From NCBI GenBank assembly GCA_958299035.1, contig CATQJL010000112.1, positions 48,814,941-48,878,940 on the forward strand: a stretch of DNA of 64,000 nt, written 5' to 3'. The notes below the pieces were generated by a model. The model was not told the DNA's origin. It saw only the letters and a program-made list of their open reading frames with translations, and searched no databases. Position numbers and translations under genes: made by a program. The stretch's first letter is position 1, and every line of letters begins with the position of its first letter. Below are positions 1 to 11,600 of the stretch, in pieces. This stretch comes from Cylicocyclus nassatus. Taxonomy: Eukaryota > Nematoda > Chromadorea > Rhabditida > Strongylidae.

Positions 1-689
1 TTATGTTTAGTAGGGCTTCCTTATGCTTACTGAGTTTTAATTGATTTGTATTTTCTAATCCGAGACATCATATATCAAAACAATTTCTTTGGTAATCTTA
101 GTTTCTGTGTATCGAGTTACCTAGATCAAAATGTACCAAGCGCGAAAATCCTGTCAAAGAACCAAAAACTCAAAATTTTACAATGTAATCCTTCAAAGCT
201 TTTGTCGTGACAATGCTCCATTATAAGAACTTACGGCATACTATGCAGCGTCGGTAGACAGATGATATTTCAAAAATTAGCCTTTGCCCAATAAAAGCTT
301 ATGGATTCTTGGATGCGGAAGATTCGTTTAATCAAATGAAAAAAGCCGTTTTTTGACTTCGCTCTAGTAGACGTATAGCCTATTTGCAGATTAACGCATT
401 TTTGCAACTGCCGAGCGGTGAAAAGTAATTGCTGGATGAGCCCTACTACGTCTTGATTTACATTGGCGCCTTCGACTTCTGACTCATAGTGAATTCTGCT
501 TGTAGAACAGGACTAGTGTAAATTATATTCATTCAAAACTAATTTTTATACAAGATTGTTTTTTTCATAGCCTGTTACATCCTCATTACAAGGCTTGGCG
601 TGAAAGGCGCAGCATAAAGGTTTTCTTTCGTGGAGGTTTTCCTTTTTTTCTTTCTTTCTTTCTTTATATTTATCAAGCGAAAAAGCATC
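1..689. other. gene-free stretch with TTTC microsatellite
   Basis: No open frame with splice sites or recognisable protein similarity was found on either strand. A pyrimidine run of TTTC repeats lies around 645-667. Otherwise it is unique-looking AT-rich sequence. Confidence 0.5.
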
Positions 690-1176
690 TTGATCACATG
701 GTATCTTACAAGGGAATGGTCAGATATCGATGGTATCTTACAAGGGAATGGTCAGATATCGAAGTTAGATGCAGTATGAAACGCTGACTCTAAATCTATC
801 TTCCTTATCTGCTTATCGCTATTCTGACGAAGCTATAAGCCATTAAAGGCCATTATTTTCCTTAGAAATTATGCGTGAAAGTGAAAATTTTGTCGTGCAG
901 GTCACGTTCGGCTTAATATTGGGTCAAAACATGCAGCTTACTTACTTCAAATTCTCAAAGCTTGAAGCTGAGCTGAAAGTGCAACATTGTGCTCAACTTC
1001 GCAATTTTTATGTAAAATTTTTCCGCAATAAAACTGCTAATAGCTTCGTCCACAGAAGCGATAAGCAGATAAGGAAGACAGATTCAAAGTCAGCGTTTTA
1101 TGCTGCATTGAATGGTGTACAGCTTGTTGGGTTTTGACACTTCGACTTCTGACCATTCCCTTTTTGGGCCTGTAAT
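690..1176. repeat. foldback repeat with a duplicated segment in one arm
   Basis: The stretch from about 699 to 850 is an imperfect reverse complement of about 1033-1175. Shared stretches include TTCCTTATCTGCTTATCGCT in the left arm and its complement near 1057-1080. The left arm also carries a 32-bp direct tandem duplication (about 699-762) beginning TGGTATCTTACAAGG, present once in the other arm. A non-autonomous inverted-repeat element is the simplest reading. The short ORFs here overlap both arms and are not genes. Confidence 0.6.
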
Positions 1177-2670
1177 TCCGTTGTGCAAAGGATTCTATCA
1201 AGAACTGATATGCAACAGAAAGAGCAAGAAGAACACCTTCGGTACAAATAGTACCGCTTTGAGGACGCAGTCTCTCAGAATAGCAGCTCCAAACACAAAA
1301 CAACAAAAAACGTATAGAGCTTATGCAACAATCTAGTGTATTAGGTTGACGCACTAATGTATGTTTTTGGAATCTGCATTTTGAGTCGACATAAATTTTT
1401 TTCAAAATTCCTTTCTGGACGCTATAAAGGCTACTGCGGGCAGCACACCATTGGCTATACAAAGTATACTTTTGCATACTGTAACCATTACAGGGAAGGT
1501 TTCGGCATTTCTAAGATGCCAAGAAACTGAAGAGCTTTTATTCAATGCATAGTTTGTTCTGAGATATAATAGGATGGTCCACACTGTGCTCATTGTGTAA
1601 GAAACGGGTCATTATTCCCATCCGCGCAAAATTAGCGAAAAATTGCCTCTCCCGACATTTACCAGTTGAGTACTTTTGCCACGTTACTTAGCAGGAACCC
1701 TGTATCTACCGCCACTTCTTACTTCCTAATCTCACGGTGCCACTTTAGCACTAGATTTTTAGGGTACATCCATAAACACGACGAAGAGGGCATTGTGGTC
1801 GTGGAGTCCTGGCATGTGGCCCATTGTGTAGCAACGGTGGTTAACAGCTGGGGTCCAGCTCAGATTTATGGAAATTTTTTGAAAGAAAGTGTTGCGAAAA
1901 ATTCTAACATTTTGTGTGGAGGCAAAACACTGCTTTTTCATTTTTGACTGCTTCGCTTGAAAGTGAGAAAGCCCTATCTACAACTGTAATTGTACTAAGT
2001 CTACTCTTTTTGATTAATGTAGAAGTTCTGCGTTCGCTGCTTAGGATATTCACACGTCGTAGAACTGGCCTTAATGATTAGCCAATCTTGCAGTAGAATT
2101 TCTTCAAAATTACATATAGATAAGCATGTCGTAGAACAAAGCTTTACAATCGTTATGCATATTTTTGAATAAATCAGGCATTCATTCATGTATAGAGCAA
2201 AGAGTGAAAGGAAACAATCTCAGATTTATCCTTTTATATTTAGAATGAAGAAAATTCTAGGAAGGCATATGCAAAAAACAGAAACGCCTTTCAGAACTTG
2301 CAAAAAATTTTCAAGAAACACATATATTGTGAAAACAGTGCTTTAAAAAGGAGTAAGGAAAACGTATATTAATTTCGCAACAACATAATATTATTTGCAC
2401 ATGGCATGCTGCTTCTGAGATCAAAACCGTACAGGCTAACGACTGAGAAAATAGAGTGCACATAATTGAAGGACTTTCACCTCCATAGAACTGTAGGTAT
2501 TTTTCTATACCATAATCTCTCTTCTCTATCAGTGCCCTTCCAGCAGAAGAGCGATAAGATCAAAATAAGAGTAAAAAGGACAGTTTTTAGGCTTTCCACC
2601 TTGCCATTAAAATGTCTAAGTGCCAATCAAGATAACGACAAGACGTTTTTGAAACACTGAGCCTAATGCT
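1177..2670. other. intergenic, upstream of the nrf-like gene
   Basis: No gene is supported. At 1342 the string TTAGGTTGACGCAC resembles a mariner inverted terminus, but no partner end was found, so it may be a solo fragment. The region directly upstream of 2671 should contain the promoter and 5' UTR of the nrf-like gene. No clear TATA box or trans-splice acceptor could be assigned with confidence. Confidence 0.4.
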
Positions 2671-5600
2671 ATGCTACTGTTCTGTGCTCTAATTCTAATC
2701 ACTTCTTCTCATGCAAATCATACTGAGTTTGGAGTAAGGCATCTAATGTTCTTGAATTTTATCTTTATAACAAGTTTCCGAATTAGGATTTTTGGTATAT
2801 TGCATTTTTTCTGCAAATTTGAAATAAACAGCAAAAAATCCACAGATTTTTTTAAACTACGAAAACTTTAAACTAATTTGGTCATTCTCTTTAGTAATCG
2901 CTTCCAAGCAAACTTGCAAAGCGATTATTTGAATTTCAGCAATTTCCATTCCCAGTCGGCCCCTTCCCCTTCGATCCGTCAGAAATCCTAAACATAACGG
3001 ATCTATCGGAGCAATGCCTCGCAGACTTCAATAGATTCACAGCAAGCCTGAACACTTACGTGCAGACTTTCACGGAATGTCAGCAAGCTGGAGAATGCAC
3101 AAAAGAGCAGCAAACTGTGCTTGACGAGCGCATTTTTGTCGTGAAGCGTTAGTTTCACAAGTTTTGCATTGTATGTTAATCTCAGGTTTTTTGAAGGTTT
3201 ATGGAAGCCTGCAGATATTATTTTTTTTTAGAGAAAGCAATTCTGCTATGCCAGACAGCAAGTTGAACCTCCACTGTTTAGAAATTGATGCTTTCGGCAA
3301 ACTTCCGGCAGGATTGATGGAGTATACGCTAACCAATGCGGGATCGTACGCGGAATGCATGGATCTAGTGGCTCCATACAAAGATCAGTATTGTTACATA
3401 AGCGCCCCCATGAATGCGGTAAGGGACATTTTTATGATTACATATAGTCAATCTGATGGATATCGTGCAATTCTGTTGCCGAACTTGCGCGAGAAAAACA
3501 ACTTTAGGACGACAAACTGGAACTTAGCTCTCATTGTCCATTTCTTGCATGGTTGCCGCATTATTGATTCAACTGGTTTGGCGGCTGGAAGGTGGGACTT
3601 TATGACCTAATTAAAGCCGCTTGCGTACACTATGCAATCTGCGACTCTCCCGCGCGCGTGCTTTTTGATTACTACCTAATCTTAATTAGGTCACGAAGCT
3701 CCGCCTTCCACCCGCCAAGCCAGTTGAATTAAAGGGTACATTAAGTTTCAACCCTCATTGGGCGGAAATTGGATTGGAGGGCGTCCTCGCAATGTTTCGC
3801 ACCGTTTCGCGGCTACAGTATATCATCATGTCGTGCTGAGAACCCAAGTCTACGTCTCTTAATCCTCCTTAGTCTTTGCTTGGCGAAATTTCAGCGCTAT
3901 GCGCTCGCGAAGCCTTTAGCTGCTGCTCCACGTAGAATGTTTCGCCTAATCTGGAATGGAACCGACTCTTGCAAAGTTGTCCGTACAGCTGGTCGCTGTG
4001 CACGCAGGACCGCGATATTAACCGTGTAATCTCCCAGACTACACATTTAGACCTTACAATGCTGTTGCAGGGTGCGCCTCCAATGGGAGGAATCGGTCCA
4101 AAAATTGCTGTATGCATGCCAGCAAGCTGCTCTGAGACGGTAATCAGTAATGGAGGATAGATAGTGCTGACCGATTTGGTCGTTTAGGACATCACGAAGG
4201 TCATGGAGAGAACCGATATACGGCAGTATGTACCAGTCAACTTTACTACTGCTACTAATTGTGTACCTTTGGAAAACACATACCCCGTAAACTTTTGGGT
4301 CTTTGTGTAAGTTTTTTTACTCTGACTTTTGCTTATCAGGTAACTTTTTTAAATCTAAAATGAAATTACTCTACTAAGGCTGAATATTATTTCGCAAAGA
4401 CAAATGCTGGTATAGCCAATGACACTAGTATCTATGTTTAATTGACGTCTTTTTACAGCAAAATCCGGCCTTCTCGAACTTCTCTTCATTCTGCAAAAGC
4501 AAAACTAGAATATAAGGTGCGCCAAAATTATGGGACCCGGATAAAATGATACGAGATAGGCTTGACGACAAAAGCATGCATTTGTCAACGATTTATGCAG
4601 TAGCCAAATCAGCATTTGCTGCCCCATTTCTCTATAAAACCTCAAACCTTTTGTCTACTCTGCACGTAGGCGCAGCTTCACAAATTTATGCTATACAATT
4701 GCAAGCCTTTTCCTTGCTTTGAATTTGCGCATTAAAGTAGACCAAGCCTTCACTTCAACATTTTCAAATACGAAAATTTAGATATTACCTTAGAGCGAAT
4801 TATAATTTACCAGACCGAAGTGCCGCTTCGAGGCACTTCGGTCTGGTAAATTATAATTGCCGCAAAGCGGCACTTCGGTCTGGCCCGTGTGTGAAGTGGG
4901 ATATGCGCAGAAGTTCAGCACATTGCTTCATCTTACTGTTGGTCAAAACGTGTCTGCAAACATCTGCTAATAGCGAAAACGGGAAGTAAGTGAAATTTCT
5001 ATGGGTTTTACATGTTGATCTGAATGAAATATACAGCAGAGCTTTTCTTATCTCCCCAAATGTTAGGCATATGGAAGATCACAGATTTTGCAAAACATAT
5101 TGCTGGGTCTAAAATAGCCAAATCTGCTGAGATTGTGCAACTTGGACTAAAAGTATGCCATCTAAGTCATCTGGAAAAGTTTTTGGAAGAAATTGAAAGC
5201 TCTTCTGTCACACTGCGCTGCAACTCTCCCCCCTCCCCCACCTCCGTGTTTTCAATCCCCCTCCGCTGCCCTGAAGGCTTATTAGCATAAGCATATTTTG
5301 TTTTCTTTCCGAAAAGTTCCCCTTAAAAAATATCCACGTTTCTCTAGTTCCTTATTTATCCAAAATGTGCCGCACTAATCATATTGAGGTTTTCAGATTA
5401 GATTTTATACCCAGCGAAAGTAATCTCAACCTTCCAATCCACTTTCCGCTTTTCTATTACTTTCTTTCCCACAAATGAATGTTTTTCGAAAAACCATGCG
5501 GAAACGTCTCCGGCCCCCTTGAGCTAGGAAAAACCTGACACTCATTCCTTTCATTAAAAATGTCTGCATGTCCCTAAATCTACCAATATGTAAATTTAGC

Positions 5601-8600
5601 AATATCAAAATGTTTGCGCCATATTTTGCTAGTTTTTGTTTACCTTTCGATTACATCCCAAAAACTACTCTTGAGCTTCCTCTGTCAGGACCGCTCAAAG
5701 CTTTGATCTCCGATTTGCTGAAGCGTGCGTATATCTTTGCCTTCGCCTGGAGTCAAAATGCAGATCTCCCCAAGTTTCCGCACTCCCCCCCTTGCCCCCC
5801 TCCCTTCTTTCGTATCAACTTCCTCTACGCTATAATAACATCTCAATTTTGTGACAGTTTCAAACCATATTGTTCGTACTTCCAGCATTGGGAACCTTCA
5901 TCTTGCTTTCCTTCAGCTCACAATGATTTTTGTACCTCATCCAATATGCTTTCTATTGACTGATGTTTTCCGAAACCCCAAAACCTTGCTAGCGGAACCC
6001 ATCCGGACTCGCGTTGCTGCTCGCTACTGCGATATAGTAATAGTAATATAATGCATAACGATAAGTAACCTTCGTCCTTCCCAGCATTTAGCTTGTCTAG
6101 CAAGTCACTTTGCTGGTTGGGTTTCTCGATCAACATCATCTAAGACAGGCGCCAAACCATCACGAGACACAGCTCGGTGCACCTGCACCGGCACATAACG
6201 ACAAAGTTGTTGACATCCGAATCGCGACCACGAAGGGGGGGGGGGTATCTTACATGCATGAGTCATCTCTAGCGCTTTATTATAGAGAGATGCAAAGACA
6301 TTGTTGCGATACATGTTGGAAGAAGTGGCGTTCCACCCCGTTTGTGTACGCATAATAATCAGAAAACATTCTGAGCATAAGGTTCGTTGCTGTACGCAAG
6401 TGACACGAAAACAATTTATATTTTGTAACATATTCTCACAAATGCGAAAAGGACTGTGAGATAATGCAAAGTGCACTTTACAAACCAAGCTCAAAAGGCT
6501 TTTAAAAAATATGAGTTTCTCCTGCTGCGGAGCAAAACTTGAACGCAAAATCTACATTTTAAGATGTTTTAAACCACCAATTCGACTCTTTTGTTTCTAA
6601 AATTTTTGAACAAAGGCCTTCGAATTTCTGAAATTTCTAGTACAGTCAAGTCATTCTATGACATAATATCGATTCTATTTTTCTTTGGCTTTTTCGAGCA
6701 CTGCTGCAGTGTTGGCGCCGGCATCTTTGGTGCACCCTGTGATATGTCCTCAAGTGGCGCAAATAGAGGTTCAAGAATAATTCGTTTACACATTACATAG
6801 CAGTGAGGGGAGCACAGCATAGCATAGCATTATATAGAGGGGCGTTAGCCGAGCACTACATAGCATTATTCGGAGTGGCGTGGCAAAAATTTTCATAAAG
6901 ATTAGCGGCGTTAGCCGAGCACTCCGAAAGAACATGTCACTTTTTTTAAACTGCTTATACCTAACATCTTCAAATTTTTTTCCAACTCAGCACCAAGTCC
7001 CATACATCTTTAGCACTCGGAAGCCAAGCATTCTATACAGTTTTGCTGTGCTTTAGTAAGCTATGCTACCAATGCGATATTTTTGAAACTCAGGATGCTT
7101 CTAACAATAAGTTCCGCTCACCTTGCGACTTTTGTGTGAGTCTTTCAGAGTTGGAATAGGGGACTATATGTCGCCGAAAGTGGGAGGTCCCCTTGGACAT
7201 TTGCAAATTACATATTCCGATACATGCACATCCTGAGTATCTGTTGCATCGTCCGCGCGGGATCCTCCCACTTTCGGCGACATATAGTCTTCTACCGAGT
7301 TTTGGGAACAATAGACAGCGCTAGCGTCACGTTACAAAATATTCAAGTTCATAGCATCCGTGAGGCAGTGGCGTACCGAGGGGGGAGGGGGGGGGGCCGG
7401 AGGGGGGTGCCCCCCCCCCCCCCCGAGAATAGGTCGCGAAATTTTTGAAAGTTACCGAGCCGAAATCCTGGGTACGCCGCTGCCGTGAGGTTCTCAAAAT
7501 CACACAGCTTTACAATTGCATGCTCATCTACCGATTTCAGCTGCGTTATGGCTTTCTTTACGATTTGGGCAATCCTTGCTACTATCACTGATTATATTCT
7601 GGATACATATTACAAGGATAAAGTATATGGTACAGGTAAGAAACAACGTAGCGTTTTTAGGTTATACGCATAGTGATGATGCCGACTCAGCAATACTATA
7701 CCACTCTTGGTTACTCTTTGTGCGATAGTGAACAAAACGAAATCCAACCTTGGGAGAAAACCTTAGTTAACATTTTGTCCGCTAGAATCAGCTGCACTAG
7801 TTGGATTTCTTTGTGACATAGGCAGTCGATTTTTTGAAATTTGATTACAACAATAACTACTCAATAAATGCAAAACGCTCTCAATGTATCCACCCTCGCG
7901 GCGCATAGTTTAAACATTAATACTGACTAATATAACCCAGAAGATATACCGGCTTCACGATATACACTATGCGCCTAAAATCTTAGTACAGACATTTTGT
8001 TCTTGATCGCAATGAGCTGAAGAGAGATCAAACAAGATTTGCTCTAAAGAGTTTGTCATATCATAATTAACTGCAGCTTTCAGCTCATTTTCTGACCTGC
8101 TGCAATATCTGAAAATGGTCTACGCTGTCTAAATTTATGCAAGTAATTTATCCTCATTTGTGAATAATCCCAAGAATCTTGCAATTTTCGTGGAGTTTGA
8201 AGCCAAAGCCATCAAACATATAATGAAGGCATTGCCATTAGAATGACTAACCGCAAAAGCGAATTTGAGTACTAAATTAATCTAAGTTTTGAAGGGCCGC
8301 AAATTTATTCCATCGTGTGAGTGTGGTTCGTTTTTCAGCCTATCACTGCCTTCCATTTTCTATCAAGTTGAACATCAAAAAAGTTCCAAGACGAGAGTTT
8401 CAACATACAAGGTGCCCCAAAATTTTGAACACTGTTTGGTTGTTAATAACTTTTTTGCTTGCATGTCTTTCACCAAGCGTGAGGTACCATTCTGTAGAGC
8501 GAGGTTCAGCTTAGGCTTACAGCATAAAACGAATCTCCGATCTATCTTCGTTGCTGTAGCGTTACGGTATGAACTTTCAGCATATAACGCCACTTTGGAA

Positions 8601-11600
8601 TAGGCTCCTGAGTGAAAAAATTTCAAAAAATACAGAAATTTGTGTAGCACGGCCTTCAGGCGTGCTAATTTCACTAAATAACTTTTTTTCATTTTTCGAG
8701 CTCTTTTAATGGTGCAGTCACACTTCCGACGAACACTGAAAAAACAGTCGCTATCTTAAACCTGAAATAACTTATAAAAGAAGCATTATAATGAAGTGCA
8801 ACTTTCACAATTGAATCAGCGATTTTAATTTGTCCAGTACAAGAGTTTCTGTCTTATTTGGTTTTCCTTCTGAGGCGAACATCGCCTTTAATTTCCTAAA
8901 ATCCTTCTCGAAGTGTTTATCGTTATCCTACAGTAATGAAGAGCGATTGATGATCGTTCCATACATATCTAATGTAAATTGAAGCTCGCTCTACAGATTG
9001 GCACCGCAAGCTCAACGAAGAACGCGAAAGCAAGAGAGTTATTAGCAATCAAGTATTGCTCTCATTTTTTGGGACACCCTGTATATAAAATGGAATCTTT
9101 CATTTGCAACATCACAACAACTTTCATATGCATCTCACTGTCAGTGATACGGAAGCATTGCTCTAAGGCGCATATATTTCAACTGATTAATTTGACAAAG
9201 CTTTTCTTGTAGTTAACAATTTAACGTTGAAGCATTCGACACGATATTGATAATATGAGATGTTCTCAAGCATTCACAAAAACTCTTGCGGTGGACTAGA
9301 TAACTGTACATACGTGAAAAGAAAAACTTATTGCCACAAATTCCTGTATGCTGTACTATAAGCCCTATCATATAGCGAAAACTGGAAGTGCTTAGAAGTA
9401 CATAGTACCCATCCACATACCATCCATACCCATCCTTGATGTGATGTTGATATGAGAAACAGAGAACAACGATCTAATATCTGCTTCAATAGGGACGAAA
9501 AACACAAAAAGCTATAAATTAGTCGTAGGTTTTTTAAAGCAAATTTTTGGAAATATGGTTCTTCAGCTTTTCTCGCAATTCTTATTTTTTTCGACTCCTG
9601 AACTTTGTTTTGGAACTATATTTAACATTATCAGGACAAAGACAAACAACAAGCATTGACTGATTGATTTCGTGATTTAAGGAATGCGCGTGTTTCTTGC
9701 CTATTCGATATATACTAACGGCTCCGAACTTATGGGCGTGAATCCTTATAAGAAAGGGACCATCAAATCATTAGCATCAATTCGATTTCTCTCAATGACA
9801 TGGGTTGTAGCAGGTCATGTACTTATGGATGCTACAGCCAGCGGTGCGTTCAATTTCTACAGATGTCACAGTAAAGATTTTGACCAATGCCGCAATTTAG
9901 ATACACTAGGAGCCTTATTGATAATATTTAACCCTTTCTATCAACTACGATCTTAAATGCGTTCTTCTCCGTGGATACGTTTTTCCTTTTATCTGGTATC
10001 TTGGTTTCCTACCTGTTCAAATCCAGGCCCACTGCTGCATATGTGAGGAATCCCGTGGTGTGGATTATGTTTTACGTGCATCGTTATGTCAGGTACGAAA
10101 GGATTTCCATATTCAAAAATGCTAACATCACCTTTACAGCGCTTCCTCAATCATACTTCTCCTTGGACGAGGCAATCTAAGTCATAAACGCTCATAACCT
10201 CCTTTAAAGGAAAGTTCAGCAGGTTATGGCACATTTGGAACGTAGCAATCACATTTTTTAAAGGCCGTGGTCACTAACGCCCTTTCGCGTGTGCATTACC
10301 CTCGGGGAGGGTAAGGAAACTGTGAGAAGAGCCCTTACACAATACCGCTTATCCGTATAAAATTTCCGAAAATGTCGCAAATTTCTGCGGCATCCCCAAT
10401 TCGCGTACATTCCATGAATTCCGAGAAATCACGCGAACAGCGCAAACTACGCAGCGCCGTAAGTTCGTTCGAAATGAATATACCTCAATTCTATAAAAAA
10501 AATTGCCACTTGCCACTTGTGGTGAACGCTTTGGAGGTCTGAATCTGATTTTAACTGCCATTTTACCTGCTAGGCTTTATCTAAATTCTTATGTCTTGCA
10601 ATTGTTAAGTCGCCAGCGTGTGCGCATTGTTGTACAATATAGTCGCTTTATCAACTATTATTCTGCCAATCATTACGCGTACAGGAGAATGGAATATGAG
10701 CAGAGCAGGTAACAGAACGGATACTTCAAGAAGAACCCCAAAAATTTATCCATCTTAACTGGCATTGTCTGCTCAAAAAACACTCCTTTACATAAAAACA
10801 TGTATTAACTCGATACTATCACGATAATAAAAAAGCATTGTCTGCTGCATTGCTGCCAATGAGCCAGTGCAGTGATTTCGGGTAGCGCAATCGCGGTCAG
10901 TGTTGTAGCTTGAAGCAACCTCAAAGGTCCAAACTGTACAACTTTTGCAATTTGTGTAAACGATAACGAAATTACATTAACAACCAGAAACTCAATAAAA
11001 TTATGTATTTGGAGTTTTGTTGTGTGTTAGCGAAAAAGATGCTCAGACTTTGAAAGAGAACGCGCGAGGTACTCATCCAGGCTTTAACGCTATATTTACA
11101 CTTATTTCAGACTAACGTTTCCTATAATGGTATTTATATGGTTCTATGTGACTCTGACTCCGCTTATCAATGGACCGTGGGCTATGGCAGCGGCGGGCAC
11201 ATTAACCACAGCATACCAACCATGTGAAAAGTATTGGTGGCGTAATCTTCTTTGTATCAACAATTTTTTTGATATGACACAGGTCTGCCTACTAACATCT
11301 GCTTTCCCCCATTTGCTAAACACTTTTTCAGAATTGTTACGGCATAACGTGGTACCTCGCTGTTGATACTCAGCTCAACCTTGTTGCTCCAGTCTTTCTC
11401 ATTATACTGTACATGTCGTGGATCGCCGGTACTCAAAACGTTGCAAAACACAGAGAACAACAATAGTTCAGGCTATCATGACTTATAATAACGGACTAAG
11501 GGTTGTTTAAGTGTTTTTGTGTGTGTGTCTGTCCGTTACGAAATTCGTAGAGCGAGTTCCATCTAACTTCCTAAGCCCAAATTTTGTACGGTGCATGCTA

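Noticed and set aside
4513..4560. Possible mariner-type end (AAGGTGCGCCAAAATT)
   Set aside because: No matching inverted end was found within a few kilobases, so only a solo fragment can be claimed.
9844..9900. 57-bp stretch as coding sequence in the nrf-like gene
   Set aside because: It is open and a multiple of three, but it has GT-AG ends, the size of the other short introns, and removing it fits the family better. Retention remains possible.
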